64,000 nt of DNA from Thermodesulfovibrio sp. 3907-1M (GCF_040450955.1 NZ_CP144373.1:1468486-1532485), one strand, 5' to 3'. Shown: positions 21,062 through 30,524, counted from the first letter of the stretch. Program-made: numbers and translations. Notes: generated by a model not told the origin, from the letters alone.

Positions 21062-22592
21062 AATTGTTTTTGCAATCATTATATTTATATCCCTATTAAG
21101 GCTTGGCTCCGGGAGGCTTTTTGATGTTGATGAAGCAGTCTTTGCACAGGCAACAAAAGAGATGATTCAGAGTGGAGACTGGATAACTCCTACATATAAT
21201 GGTGAGCCCAGATATGACAAGCCCATTCTTTTTTACTGGCTGATGGCTTTTTCTTTCAAGTTATTTGGAGTTAATGAGTTTGCTGCAAGATTTACTTCAG
21301 CGTTATCAGGCTTGATTTTATGTGCTGTTCTTTATTTTTTTATTAAAAACCTGAAAGGTGAGAAACAGGCTTTTTATACTATTTTATCATTTGCTTTTTC
21401 TTTGTATTATTTCATTTATACCCATGCTGCTGTGACAGATATGGCATTAAGTCTATTTATAAGCATTAGTCTCATCTGTTTTTACATGTCAGAAGAAAAA
21501 AATAAAAAGTTTATTTATGGATTTTATATTTTCTCAGCCTTTGCTTTTCTTACAAAAGGATTAATTGGCATAGTGTTTCCATTTGGTATAGCTTCAGTTT
21601 ATTTATGCATTAAAAAGGGCTTTAAAGGATTAAAGGAGCTTTACAACTTGTGGGCAATTTTGCTTTTTCTTTTAATATCAATGCCATGGTATGTTGCTCA
21701 AATTCTGATAAATGGTAAAGAATTTATTGAGCAGTTTTTCATAAAGCATCATTTTATGCGATATACAGGAGTGATTTCAGGACACAGAGGTCCGATTTAT
21801 TTTTTTATCCCTGTATTAATAATCGGAATGTTTCCATGGATTTCTTTTATTGGAAAGGCTTTTAAAAATTTTAAAAGAGATGCTCTTAAGCAGTTTTCTT
21901 TGGTCTGGGCAGGATTTATCTTCCTGTTTTTTTCTTTTTCAACGACAAAGCTTCCAAACTATATTCTACCTGCTATTCCTGCTTTTTCAATCTTAATTTC
22001 CTATGGCATGATTGAGGTTAATAAAAATTTTTCAAGAATTCCATATATTTTTTCGGCAGTTATTTCAATTTTAATTGCAGGTTTTTTAATTGTTGTAAAA
22101 GTAAAGATTACCAACTTGTTACCGTATTTTAATATGAGCTGGCTTAACGTACTCCTCTTGATAATAAGTTTCTTTGCTGTGATAAGCATTTATACATTCC
22201 TAAGAAGAGAGAGGGGTTTTTTATTGTTTGCGGGATTGAGTTTCATTTTAATTTTAGCTATTTCAATAAAAGTACTGCCTGCCATAAATGAATATATGCA
22301 GGGAACGCTTTATAAATACAGCATTTATGCTAAGCAGAATCTTCAAAAAAATGATGTTTTAATTACATACAAAATAAACAAGCCAAGTATTCCCTTTTAT
22401 TCGGACAGAAGAATACTGAGGATTGACTCTGAAAAAGAGCTTATTGAAAGCATTAAAAATAAAGGCATTACAGAACGAAAATTAAATGGAGTTGTTATAT
22501 CACGGGTTAAAGATGTGGAATTTTTAAAAAGTATCGGATTAAACTTGATAGAGGAGGACAGAGATTATGCAATTTTTACATTCTCGGGTTAA
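21054..22592 (+). CDS. GT39/ArnT-like membrane glycosyltransferase
   Basis: The 512-residue polytopic protein starts with [18 protein letters not shown], the DE-containing loop of ArnT/PMT-type transferases. It continues with [17 protein letters not shown] and [13 protein letters not shown]. These enzymes use polyprenyl-phosphate sugars to modify lipid A or proteins on the outer face of the inner membrane; the sugar here is unknown. It overlaps glgB by 8 bases and the following PAP2 gene by 26, consistent with a lipid-linked sugar pathway. Confidence 0.88.
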   Translation: MNKIVFAIIIFISLLRLGSGRLFDVDEAVFAQATKEMIQSGDWITPTYNGEPRYDKPILFYWLMAFSFKLFGVNEFAARFTSALSGLILCAVLYFFIKNLKGEKQAFYTILSFAFSLYYFIYTHAAVTDMALSLFISISLICFYMSEEKNKKFIYGFYIFSAFAFLTKGLIGIVFPFGIASVYLCIKKGFKGLKELYNLWAILLFLLISMPWYVAQILINGKEFIEQFFIKHHFMRYTGVISGHRGPIYFFIPVLIIGMFPWISFIGKAFKNFKRDALKQFSLVWAGFIFLFFSFSTTKLPNYILPAIPAFSILISYGMIEVNKNFSRIPYIFSAVISILIAGFLIVVKVKITNLLPYFNMSWLNVLLLIISFFAVISIYTFLRRERGFLLFAGLSFILILAISIKVLPAINEYMQGTLYKYSIYAKQNLQKNDVLITYKINKPSIPFYSDRRILRIDSEKELIESIKNKGITERKLNGVVISRVKDVEFLKSIGLNLIEEDRDYAIFTFSG

Positions 22593-23175
22593 AATTCTCT
22601 TTCTTATTGTTTTGTTTCTTATTCCGTTATTTATTTTTGCTTTTGATAAAGATGTAATGTTATTTATTAAGCATTTCCAGAAAAATCATATGAATCTTAA
22701 TCAATTTTTTGAAGAACTGGATATGATAATGGATTTTGTATATAAGGCTGCTATCATAGTAATATCTCTTTTTGCAATTTACAGTTTATTTAAAAAGAAA
22801 GAAGTTGGTAAATCTTTATCAATGGGCATCATTGCCGTTTCCATAGTTATCCAAATAAAGCATCTTATTGGAAGGGCAAGACCAAGGCTTGGATTTGATA
22901 CATTTTTTGCAGGTCCTTCTCTAAACTATCTTTACTCATCATTTCCTTCTGGACATACAACTTTTGCTTTCATGCTTGCCACAGTATTTTCGCACTACTA
23001 TCCAAAATATCGCTATTTATTTTATGCTTTTGCAATATGGGTGGGATTTGAAAGGGTTGAGGATTTTGCACATTTCCCTTCTGATGTTTTAGCAGGAGCA
23101 GTGTTGGGTGCTATTATTGGGCGATTTGTTATATTTAAACTTTTACCAAAAACAGACCAGAATCGTTCAATTTAG
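22567..23175 (+). CDS. PAP2-family membrane phosphatase
   Basis: The 202-residue protein has about five hydrophobic segments and all three acid-phosphatase motifs: KHLIGRARPR, PSGH in FPSGHTTFAF, and ERVEDFAHFPSDVLAG. The ATG is supported by GAGGAGG about 9 bases upstream, inside the end of the glycosyltransferase gene. Likely roles are dephosphorylation of polyprenyl diphosphate or lipid phosphates; location beside GT39 favours recycling of the lipid carrier. It converges with tatA, overlapping it by 9 bases. Confidence 0.88.
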   Translation: MQFLHSRVKILFLIVLFLIPLFIFAFDKDVMLFIKHFQKNHMNLNQFFEELDMIMDFVYKAAIIVISLFAIYSLFKKKEVGKSLSMGIIAVSIVIQIKHLIGRARPRLGFDTFFAGPSLNYLYSSFPSGHTTFAFMLATVFSHYYPKYRYLFYAFAIWVGFERVEDFAHFPSDVLAGAVLGAIIGRFVIFKLLPKTDQNRSI

Positions 23176-23355
23176 TTTTTTATTTTCAATCTCTTCAGTC
23201 CCTTTGTGTTCCTCACGAGATTCAGCATCTGACACAGCTTTTTTAAAGCCTCTAATGGCTTCTCCAAGACCTTTGCCTATCTCAGGAAGCTTGGAAGAGC
23301 CAAAAAGAACAATTATGATTATTGAAAAAAGAAATATATCCTGATAACTGAGCAT
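23167..23355 (-). CDS. tatA: Twin-arginine translocase TatA/TatE subunit
   Basis: The 62-residue protein has a short N-terminal membrane helix (IFLFSIIIIVLFGSSKLPEI), the FG-SKLPEIGKGLG hinge and an amphipathic helix followed by a charged tail. This is the complete TatA plan. It forms the translocation pore for folded proteins with TatC, which is not in the window. A good AAGGAGGGC ribosome site precedes the ATG. Confidence 0.93.
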   Translation of the reverse strand: MLSYQDIFLFSIIIIVLFGSSKLPEIGKGLGEAIRGFKKAVSDAESREEHKGTEEIENKKLN

Positions 23356-23514
23356 TTTGCCCTCCTTTTTTTTCTATTTTTTCTAAAAATAAAAAAATAA
23401 TAATAGTTTTGTCAATTAAATTTTCAGATAATTTTTATTGAGTATTGACCGGTTAATTAAAAAGATTTTAAAATTTTTCAAATAATAAAATTAACAAAAG
23501 GAGTGCTTCAAGCA

Positions 23515-23910
23515 TTGGAAGAAAACAATAGCATTCATCCAAGAGTTCGTAACAGAAGAGTTCATCTTGCCAATGAAAGGACTTTTCTTGCATGGATTAG
23601 AACAAGCATCGGAATAATGGCATTTGGATTTGTTGTTGAAAAGTTTGCACTTTTTGTAAGGCAACTCTCTATTTTTCTGGGCAAAGAGATGCCTCAGTCA
23701 ACACATATAGGATATTCTTCATTTTTTGGAGCCTTTCTTATTGCTCTTGGTGCAGTAATGGGTTTTCTTGCATTTATAAGATATAAAAAAGTAGAAAAAC
23801 AAATTGATGAAGATAGTTATAAGCCCTCTTTATTACTTGATATACTTTTAGTGATTTCTATCCTTGCAATTGCGGTGTTTTTAATAATTTACATGCTCCA
23901 TAGTATTTAA
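23515..23910 (+). CDS. DUF202 membrane protein (YidH-like)
   Basis: The protein has the DUF202 signature RVHLANERTFLAWIRTSIGIM followed by three transmembrane helices. AAAGGAG at 23497-23503 favours the TTG at 23515; the GTG at 23503 overlaps the ribosome site. With the TTG start it is 131 residues. The function of DUF202 proteins is not known. It stands alone between tatA and pabB. Confidence 0.85.
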   Translation: MEENNSIHPRVRNRRVHLANERTFLAWIRTSIGIMAFGFVVEKFALFVRQLSIFLGKEMPQSTHIGYSSFFGAFLIALGAVMGFLAFIRYKKVEKQIDEDSYKPSLLLDILLVISILAIAVFLIIYMLHSI

Positions 23911-23931
23911 CATTATTTTTATGTTAATGCT

Positions 23932-24957
23932 TTATTTTTCATAAAAAGCCTTGACTTTCAAATGCAGTTCATTTAATTCGCTCTCAGGATCTGAATCCCA
24001 TACAATACCACAGCCTGCGTAGTAGGAAAGAGCATTTTTTGAGCCTATTGCTGTTCTTATTAGAATTGATAAAGTAAAGTCGGTTTCATTCTTTATCAGT
24101 CCTGCACATCCGCAGTAGTACTCCCTATTATGAGGCTCAAGTGTGTCAATCATCTCAACAGTTTTTCTTTTTGGTGCACCAGTCACACTGGCAGGAGGAA
24201 AGGTCTGTTTTATTATCTCAATCATAGATTTATCTGTTTGTCCTTCAACTGTTGAGTGCATCTGATAAAGAGTTCTATATTTTGTTATTTTAAAAAGCTC
24301 AGGGACCTTTATACTTCCAATGTGGGCAATTCTACCAATATCATTTCTCATCATATCTGTAATCATGAGATTTTCTGCTTTGTCCTTTTCACTGTTCTGG
24401 AGGAATTTGAGATATTTTGAGGTGCCTTTAATTGGTTTGCTTATGAGTTTATTTCCTGTTTTTTCTAAAAAGAGTTCCATTGAGCCAGAAATTACGAAGA
24501 AACTGCCAGTATCAAGAAAAAATCCATAAGGAACTGGCTGATTTTTATAAAAATTGAAGAAAAGACTCACAGGATCTCCACAAAGTTCAAAATCAAAACG
24601 ATTTGTCAGGTTTATCTGATAAACTGTTCCATCCTCTATAAGGCTACGTATTTTTAAGACTCCTGCTTTAAATTCATCATCGTTTAGCGATTTTCCTTTT
24701 AGTATAAGCTTTGTTTTTTTCGGTTTTGGTGCAAGTTTTTTGAATTTTTTAATTTTCGCTATTAAAACAGGGGGTAATTCAGACTCCTTAATGTTTAATT
24801 CAAGGGTATGGGTTGCAAGATGATAGGAAAATACAGCAAAACTGAGGGGAGGAATCTCTTTGATACTATCTAAGCTATTGTATAATTTAATATCTTCAAT
24901 TTCTGCCTCGTAAAAGCCTTTTTTGACAAGCCAGTTACCAGACAATACAAGTTGCAT
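23932..24957 (-). CDS. pabB: Aminodeoxychorismate synthase component I
   Basis: The 341-residue chorismate-binding enzyme lacks the N-terminal third of long PabB/TrpE proteins, giving the compact form. SKPIKGTSKY carries the PIKGT motif with the catalytic lysine of PabB, followed by NLMITDMMRNDIGRI, SVTGAPKRKTVEMI and CGCAGLI. It makes 4-amino-4-deoxychorismate for folate synthesis with a glutaminase partner not seen here. It immediately follows pabC, with no gap between them. Confidence 0.92.
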   Translation of the reverse strand: MQLVLSGNWLVKKGFYEAEIEDIKLYNSLDSIKEIPPLSFAVFSYHLATHTLELNIKESELPPVLIAKIKKFKKLAPKPKKTKLILKGKSLNDDEFKAGVLKIRSLIEDGTVYQINLTNRFDFELCGDPVSLFFNFYKNQPVPYGFFLDTGSFFVISGSMELFLEKTGNKLISKPIKGTSKYLKFLQNSEKDKAENLMITDMMRNDIGRIAHIGSIKVPELFKITKYRTLYQMHSTVEGQTDKSMIEIIKQTFPPASVTGAPKRKTVEMIDTLEPHNREYYCGCAGLIKNETDFTLSILIRTAIGSKNALSYYAGCGIVWDSDPESELNELHLKVKAFYEK

Positions 24958-25698
24958 TTATGGTTGGTTTTCCTCATCAATAAGGGAATTTAGATATTGT
25001 AAAATTTCATTATCAAAAGGATATTTTTTATCCATAATCTGAGACACAGGCAATGCTCCTGTAAGACTGTTTAGTATAAAAACAGCTCGGGCAGTGTAAA
25101 GGTCTTCTATTTTTAGCCTTTCCTCTTTCACATTTGCTTTTTCAATCAAAATCTGAAGTGTTGTTCCTGAAAGCAGTCCAGATTCTTTTGCAGGAGTTTG
25201 CAGCCTCTCCCCCTTAACAACTAAAATATTTGATGAGGCACATTCCGTTATTTCATCATTTTCATTAAGCATGATTGAATCATCAAAACCTTCCAACAAG
25301 GCTTCTCTCTTTGCAAGAATATTTGTAAGGTAGTTCATTGTTTTATGATAAATTACAGGATTCCTACTGTGTCTTTTAATGCTTGAGATAAAAAGTTTTT
25401 TTGGATTTAAATCGGCTTTGTAATCTTTGATTATAACGAGAGATTCACTTTCTTCAGGGTATGAGTGATAAATACCTTCTCCCTTTGATATAAGGCAGTA
25501 TTTAACATATATATTTTTTCTTTTTTCTGCTTTTTCTTCAATTAGCCTGTAGAAACTCTCAAAATCAGGGCATGGAATATGAAAAAATTGAGCTGAATTT
25601 TTAAGCCTTTCATAATGCCTCAGAAGTTTCTTTGTTTTTCCCTGCCATAGAATTGTCTCAAAAAGGCCTTCGCCAAATAAAATGGTTCTGTAATTCAC
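24958..25698 (-). CDS. pabC: Aminodeoxychorismate lyase (class IV PLP enzyme)
   Basis: The fold-type IV signature is present: FGEGLFETI, the PLP lysine in YHKTMNYLTNILAKREA, and ECASSNILVVK. The open frame extends further upstream, but the GTG at 25698 gives the normal PabC N-terminus (VNYRTILFGEG), lies 7 bases after the bactofilin stop and is preceded by GGAAGGA; it gives 246 residues. It releases 4-aminobenzoate from aminodeoxychorismate. A branched-chain aminotransferase is unlikely next to pabB. Confidence 0.88.
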   Translation of the reverse strand: MNYRTILFGEGLFETILWQGKTKKLLRHYERLKNSAQFFHIPCPDFESFYRLIEEKAEKRKNIYVKYCLISKGEGIYHSYPEESESLVIIKDYKADLNPKKLFISSIKRHSRNPVIYHKTMNYLTNILAKREALLEGFDDSIMLNENDEITECASSNILVVKGERLQTPAKESGLLSGTTLQILIEKANVKEERLKIEDLYTARAVFILNSLTGALPVSQIMDKKYPFDNEILQYLNSLIDEENQP

Positions 25699-25705
25699 AG
25701 TAAGG

Positions 25706-26062
25706 TTATTTTCCTTCCGACAAAAGAGTTGAATCCTGAATGCAGGATTTTCCCTCAAATTTTCCACCCTCTTCAATGGAAAGCTTAAGAGTATAAATTT
25801 CGCCTGTTACACTGCCTTTATGAGTTATAGTGATTATTTCTGAAGCATTTATGATTCCATTAACATTTCCACCAATTATGATACCTCTGCATACAATATT
25901 CCCTGTGATTTTCCCTGAATCTCCTACTGAAATCCAGTCTGCTTTTACTGTACCTTCAACTGTTCCATCAATTCTTACACTGCTGTTTGATGTTATTTCT
26001 CCGTTAATAAAAGTCTCTGCTCCAATAACTGTTCCCATTTTCTGCTGTTTTTTAAAAAACAT
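25706..26062 (-). CDS. Bactofilin (polymer-forming cytoskeletal protein)
   Basis: The 118-residue protein is almost entirely a bactofilin beta-helix, with short hydrophobic repeats such as VRIDGTVEGTVKAD and ITGNIVCRGIIIGGNVNG. A short N-terminal FFKKQQ tail may contact the membrane. Bactofilins form filaments that position cell-wall enzymes. The gene overlaps the upstream M23 peptidase gene by 11 bases, the classic shape-determining pairing. Confidence 0.93.
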   Translation of the reverse strand: MFFKKQQKMGTVIGAETFINGEITSNSSVRIDGTVEGTVKADWISVGDSGKITGNIVCRGIIIGGNVNGIINASEIITITHKGSVTGEIYTLKLSIEEGGKFEGKSCIQDSTLLSEGK

Positions 26063-26906
26063 TAGAATCCTCCTTTAGATAAGACAAAGGATTAACAGGA
26101 GAGTTGTTTTTCCATACTTCATAATGAAGATGTGCTCCTGTGGTAGAACCAGTATTCCCTGAAAGAGCTATAATGTCTCCCCGTTTTACTTTTTGTCCTA
26201 CATTTACAAGATTTTGTTTATTATGAGCATAAACAGTGGTAAAACCATAACCATGTTTAATCATTACTACATTTCCACTACGAGCCTGATATCCTGAAAA
26301 AACAACTATGCCGTCTGCCGTTGCTCTGACTTCTGTGCCTTCTGGCACAGAAATATCAACACCTGTGTGTATTTCTTCATTTCCATATTTTGGATGCTCT
26401 CTTTTTCCAAAAGGAGATGTTATCTCTCCATTGACAGGCCAGCCAAGAGGAGTTGACCTGTATATATCATGCTGCTCCAATAAAAAATTTTTTATTTCAT
26501 TCACTGAGTTTATAGCTTTCTGAGCATGGCTTTTCAATTCTTCTATATCAATATCGCCAGAGGGGTGAAAATTGACAGATTCAAGGATTGCTCTCTTTGA
26601 TTTCAACGAAAAAATTCTATTAAATTCTGCTTCGGCATTTTTCAAAGCAATAATTGTAGATTTAAGTTCATTAAATCTGTTCATTATAGAGGAAAAATCC
26701 TGTTTCATACGATAGTATTCAATCGTGTTAACAGCTTTTGATGCAACATAAACATTAAAGGCAAAAACAGAAAAAATAAGTAAAAAAATTATTAAAAAAG
26801 GAACCTTTAATCCATAAACTTTTGTTCTTCCATGGGGAATAAACATTATTGTGACAGGAGAAAAGATTTTTAACATTAATTTTTTTAGTTTATACACAAC
26901 AACCAC
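26052..26906 (-). CDS. M23/LytM peptidoglycan endopeptidase, membrane-anchored
   Basis: One transmembrane helix (about residues 33-53) is followed by a coiled region and a LytM domain with HTGVDISVPEG and HLHYEV, supplying the zinc ligands. The listed start is a GTG at 26906; the GTG at 26897 is also possible because AAGGAAGGGG sits just upstream. It would cleave peptidoglycan cross-links in the periplasm, probably localised by the bactofilin encoded next. Confidence 0.92.
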   Translation of the reverse strand: MVVVYKLKKLMLKIFSPVTIMFIPHGRTKVYGLKVPFLIIFLLIFSVFAFNVYVASKAVNTIEYYRMKQDFSSIMNRFNELKSTIIALKNAEAEFNRIFSLKSKRAILESVNFHPSGDIDIEELKSHAQKAINSVNEIKNFLLEQHDIYRSTPLGWPVNGEITSPFGKREHPKYGNEEIHTGVDISVPEGTEVRATADGIVVFSGYQARSGNVVMIKHGYGFTTVYAHNKQNLVNVGQKVKRGDIIALSGNTGSTTGAHLHYEVWKNNSPVNPLSYLKEDSNVF

Positions 26907-27003
26907 CCCCTTCCTTTGAATGAATAAATTATTATTTCAAATTTTGACTTAATATTCAAGTATTTTGTTTTTTGAGAACTTGTCTAAATTTCCTTAAGCT
27001 TAA

Positions 27004-27009
27004 TATAAT
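27004..27009 (+). promoter_or_regulatory. -10 box (leaderless-type) for the YprB-like gene
   Basis: TATAAT ends 6 bases before the ATG at 27016, and TTGTCT lies 18 bases upstream at 26980-26985. No Shine-Dalgarno fits between. The predicted transcript starts at or next to the ATG. Confidence 0.6.
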
Positions 27010-27015
27010 AAGTTT

Positions 27016-27822
27016 ATGATTAAAAACACCTTTATCCTTCTTGATGGAATTGGAGAAAAAAGAGAGCGAAAGCTATGGAGAGAAGGAATTCTTACATGGG
27101 AAGATTTTTTCAATTGTAAAGAAGTTTTAGATGTAGACTATGAGAAAAAAAGAGCCTATGACGAGTTTCTTTATAAAGCTTATGAGGCGTTAAGTTGTAA
27201 GAATTGTTACTTCTTCTCTGAAAACTTAAAAAAAAGAGAACATTGGAGACTATTTGAAGAGTTTATCAATGATACTGTATGCCTTGATATAGAAACAAAC
27301 GGACTGACACCAGAAAAAGGTGGATATGTAACAGTTGTTGGGCTATATTCAATAAAAGGATATAAAGCTTTAATTAAAGGAGAAAATCTAACTGAAGACA
27401 CACTGCAGCAAGCCATTGATGAGCATAAATATCTGATAACCTTTTATGGAAGCATCTTTGATATCCCCTTTCTTAAAAAAGAGTTTCCTAATTTAAAAAT
27501 TGAACACATTCCTCACTTTGACCTCTTTTTTGCAGGAAAAAGGCTCGGGATTCAGGGTGGACTGAAAAAGCTTGAAACATTATTTCTGATTGAAAGACAG
27601 GACGAGCTTAAAGGACTTAACGGATATGATGCTGTAAAGCTATGGAAAGCCTATTTAAGTGGAAGCATTGACAGCCTTGAACGCCTTATCTCTTATAACA
27701 GAGCGGATACAGAAAATTTATTTCAACTGGGAAAGATTTTTTATGAGATGCTGCGTTCACAAGTAGGCATTGAAGAGTTTATGGATAATGGAACAAAAAG
27801 AGATTGTCAAAAAGTTTCTTAA
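27016..27822 (+). CDS. YprB-like ribonuclease H-fold exonuclease domain protein
   Basis: The 268-residue protein has an N-terminal helical part that looks like a helix-hairpin segment (ILLDGIGEKRERKLWREGI). An RNase H-like nuclease domain follows, with CLDIETNGLTP (first DE pair), FYGSIFDIPFLKK, FDLFFAGKRLG and a final YNRADTENL aspartate. YprB proteins are predicted 3'-5' exonucleases. Its last 35 bases overlap the recombinase gene. Confidence 0.82.
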   Translation: MIKNTFILLDGIGEKRERKLWREGILTWEDFFNCKEVLDVDYEKKRAYDEFLYKAYEALSCKNCYFFSENLKKREHWRLFEEFINDTVCLDIETNGLTPEKGGYVTVVGLYSIKGYKALIKGENLTEDTLQQAIDEHKYLITFYGSIFDIPFLKKEFPNLKIEHIPHFDLFFAGKRLGIQGGLKKLETLFLIERQDELKGLNGYDAVKLWKAYLSGSIDSLERLISYNRADTENLFQLGKIFYEMLRSQVGIEEFMDNGTKRDCQKVS

Positions 27823-28672
27823 TTATTGTCTTACTGAAAAAGCCCTCTCTATAAATACAGTAAAATCTTATGAAAATGATTTGAAAGGATTTTTAAATTG
27901 GCTTGATGAGCAAAATATTTTAATTCTTAACTGTAAAAAAGATGACATAGTGCACTATCTGTTAGGCTTAAAGGAAAAAGGCTACACTTCTTCATCCATT
28001 GCGAGAAACCTATCTTCTTTAAAGCAGTTTTTTCGTTTTTTGATTTTTGAAGGCTCAATAAACCACGATCCAACAGAGGGGCTTAAATCACCAAAACTAT
28101 GGCTAAGACTTCCAAAGGCTCTTGAGTTGGATGAGGTAAAAAAGCTTCTTTCAGTGATGCTTCAAAGCAAATACTACTTAAGAGATATTACCATGCTTGA
28201 ATTAATGTATGCTTCGGGCTTAAGGGTTAGTGAGCTTGTTAATTTAAAATTGAGCGATATAAATTTTGAAGCAGGATTTATAAGAGTTAAAGGCAAGGGA
28301 GATAAAGAAAGAGTTGTTCCAATAGCTCATCGTTCAATAGAGAAAATTAAAAAGTATTTAGTAGAGCTAAGACCAAAGCTTCTTAAAAAGAAGACTTCTG
28401 ATTATGTTTTTTTAAATAACAGAGGAGAGGCAATGACCCGTCAAAGATTCTGGCAGAATCTCAAGACAATGGGAAGCGTTGCTGGAGTGAATGTAACACC
28501 TCATATGATAAGACATAGCTTTGCAACCCACTTGCTTGAAGGTGGTGCAGATTTAAGATCTTTACAGAAAATGCTTGGTCACAGTGACATATCAACAACG
28601 CAAATTTATACTAAAGTTTCAATGGATAGACTCCGCAAGGAGTACCTTAAACACCATCCAAGAGCCAGATAA
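27788..28672 (+). CDS. xerD: Tyrosine recombinase, XerC/XerD type
   Basis: The 294-residue protein (ATG at 27788) has the SAM-like N-terminal core-binding domain and a catalytic domain. All active-site positions are visible: R in YASGLRVSELV, K in VKGKGDKERVVP, H-x-x-R in HMIRHSFATHLLEGG, H in LGHSDISTT and Y in QIYTKV. The length and motifs fit a chromosome-dimer-resolution recombinase rather than a phage integrase. No dif site was recognised nearby. XerC is the alternative name. Confidence 0.88.
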   Translation: MEQKEIVKKFLNYCLTEKALSINTVKSYENDLKGFLNWLDEQNILILNCKKDDIVHYLLGLKEKGYTSSSIARNLSSLKQFFRFLIFEGSINHDPTEGLKSPKLWLRLPKALELDEVKKLLSVMLQSKYYLRDITMLELMYASGLRVSELVNLKLSDINFEAGFIRVKGKGDKERVVPIAHRSIEKIKKYLVELRPKLLKKKTSDYVFLNNRGEAMTRQRFWQNLKTMGSVAGVNVTPHMIRHSFATHLLEGGADLRSLQKMLGHSDISTTQIYTKVSMDRLRKEYLKHHPRAR

Positions 28673-28675
28673 AAG

Positions 28676-29107
28676 CTATATTTTTTCAATTAAATATTTG
28701 ATTTTATCTGCAGGCACTTTATTTTTATTGAGGAGGGGCAGTATTTCCAATAATGCTTCTTTAACCCATTCTGAATAAGCTTTTACCTCTTCCTCTGTAA
28801 ACTCACTTCTACGCAGAGGACTGTATTCAGCAGTGGTTCTTCTATCATAAAGATTTCCAAGATATCTTCCTATTTTGGGTGAGACTGCACCTGATTTAAT
28901 AAAATGCATGCTGAACATTATTTTTACGCCCTCATGGGATTTTGGTTCAATGCCAACACTTGCAAGAAGTGCTTTTACTGCATGTTCCAGTGCAAAGTAG
29001 AGGTTTACTGTGGCATTTGCCCATCTTTTTGCTTTTCTGTCATCTAAAAAAGCTTCAAGCTTTTCTTCTGCTATTTCAATCTCAGCTAATGCTAATTCCT
29101 TTCCCAA
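28676..29107 (-). CDS. HEPN-domain protein (HepT-like toxin), pair 1
   Basis: The 143-residue helical protein matches the HEPN family, with ATVNLYFALEHAVKALLASVG and SMHFIKSGAVSPKI. The usual R-x-x-DY nuclease-type motif appears as RRTTAEYSP. It starts at a TTG inside the end of the MNT gene (16-base overlap). In characterised MntA/HepT systems the HEPN protein is an RNase toxin that the nucleotidyltransferase inactivates by adenylylation. Activity here is inferred. Confidence 0.8.
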   Translation of the reverse strand: MGKELALAEIEIAEEKLEAFLDDRKAKRWANATVNLYFALEHAVKALLASVGIEPKSHEGVKIMFSMHFIKSGAVSPKIGRYLGNLYDRRTTAEYSPLRRSEFTEEEVKAYSEWVKEALLEILPLLNKNKVPADKIKYLIEKI

Positions 29108-29448
29108 AGCACCACTCCATCTTTTTTTATTTCTCTGATAAGAGCTTTGTCTGAGTTAAATTCCTCCTCAGACAATAATGTAAGGGAGAGAGGAAATTCT
29201 TCTAAAAGGAGTTTGTTGAGTACTTCCCATTTTATACTCCAGATTATGTCCCATAAACTTTTATTTACTGGAGATTTAACCACCACAGCAACATCAAGGT
29301 CACTTTCCTCATCAGAAAGACCTCGAGCACGGGAGCCGAATAAAATAATTTTTGATGCCTCAGGCATGCTGTGTTGTATAGTTGAAGAAAACAGTTCAAG
29401 AATTTTTTCTTCAGCAAAGGAAAGATTTAAATTTTTTGTAACAATCAT
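29092..29448 (-). CDS. MNT-domain nucleotidyltransferase (MntA-like antitoxin), pair 1
   Basis: The 118-residue protein contains the minimal nucleotidyltransferase motif FGSRARGLSDEESDLDVAVV, i.e. GSRARG with the SDLD metal-binding aspartates. It is followed in overlap by the HEPN gene. Its ATG overlaps the stop of the upstream mscS gene (ATGA), so the pair is translationally coupled to a channel gene. Confidence 0.85.
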   Translation of the reverse strand: MIVTKNLNLSFAEEKILELFSSTIQHSMPEASKIILFGSRARGLSDEESDLDVAVVVKSPVNKSLWDIIWSIKWEVLNKLLLEEFPLSLTLLSEEEFNSDKALIREIKKDGVVLWERN

Positions 29449-30479
29449 GAGTTAATTATATCATTTTTAAGCCATACAACTCTCTGAGGGAAGGGAATTT
29501 CAATTCCTTCTTCCTGGAAGCGTTTAAATATTCTTTTTCTTAGCTCATGCTGAATTTTATATTGATCAACGAACTCTCTTATCTGACATACAAGAGTAAA
29601 GTCAAGTGAGCTTTCCCCAAAACCAGGGATAAATCTTACAAAGGGTTCAGGTTCGCTGAGCAGTCCTTCTATCTCCTCTGAAGCCTTTTTTGCCTCTTCA
29701 ATCAGTATCTTTTCAACCTTCTCAGGGTCTGATGAATAACTTACACTTACAGGAATCAGTAGAGACATTCTTTTTTCAGGAAGGAAGTAGTTAATCACAA
29801 TACTCTGAGCAAGCTTGCTGTTGGGTATTACTATCATATTATTTGGAAGCATTCTTATTCTCGTTGTTCTCCATGAAATATCCTCCACATATCCTTCCTG
29901 TCCTGTCTCAAGCCTAATGAAATCTCCAACCCTTATTGTTTTTTCTGCCATGATATGTATTCCAGCAAAGAGATTCTCAAGAGTGTCTTTAAGTGCCAGA
30001 GCAACAGCAAGTCCGCCTACTCCAAGTGCTGTTATAAGTGGTGCTATGGAAATTCCGAGAATATTAAGGATTACTATAAACCCGATTAAATATACGGTTA
30101 GTTTTATGATGAAATTTAAAAGTCCCGTTGATTGAACAGAGACTGATGAACGCTCAACATACTGATTGAAAAGTCTGTTAACAAGATTTGCAGCAACCAC
30201 AGTGATTGATAGAATTATCAATATATGAATTGCCCTGACTACATATAAGTTGTACTTTGATGGAAGTTCCGAGCTGTCAACTCCAATGTAAAGGGCTATT
30301 CCAATGCACCAGAAAATGGAAGGAAATTTAATTGTTTCTATTATTAAGTTGTCTAAGCCAGTTTTAGTCCTTTTAGCCCAGTGATGAACTATTTTAAACA
30401 GAAAAAATCTTGCTAAAAGTAAAACTCCCGCTGAAACTATTACTATGATAGAGGAAACTGCAATTTTTTCAATGTTCAT
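29445..30479 (-). CDS. mscS: MscS-family small-conductance mechanosensitive channel
   Basis: The 344-residue protein has an N-terminal region with about four hydrophobic segments. The MscS pore helix (GVGGLAVALALKDTLENLFAG) follows, then the beta domain (IRVGDFIRLETGQEGYVEDISW) and the alpha/beta C-terminal domain. It opens under membrane tension to release solutes. An AAGGGTG ribosome site precedes its ATG. It is the first gene of a run with the MNT/HEPN pair. Confidence 0.92.
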   Translation of the reverse strand: MNIEKIAVSSIIVIVSAGVLLLARFFLFKIVHHWAKRTKTGLDNLIIETIKFPSIFWCIGIALYIGVDSSELPSKYNLYVVRAIHILIILSITVVAANLVNRLFNQYVERSSVSVQSTGLLNFIIKLTVYLIGFIVILNILGISIAPLITALGVGGLAVALALKDTLENLFAGIHIMAEKTIRVGDFIRLETGQEGYVEDISWRTTRIRMLPNNMIVIPNSKLAQSIVINYFLPEKRMSLLIPVSVSYSSDPEKVEKILIEEAKKASEEIEGLLSEPEPFVRFIPGFGESSLDFTLVCQIREFVDQYKIQHELRKRIFKRFQEEGIEIPFPQRVVWLKNDIINS

Positions 30480-30524
30480 GTATCACCCTTAAATTGTTTA
30501 CAATTCATACACCTAAAGGAAAAA

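Noticed and set aside
27788-28672. Phage or integrative-element integrase
   Set aside because: Sequence length and motifs fit XerC/XerD, no attachment repeats or phage genes are nearby, and the tRNA-Leu gene is 20 kb away.
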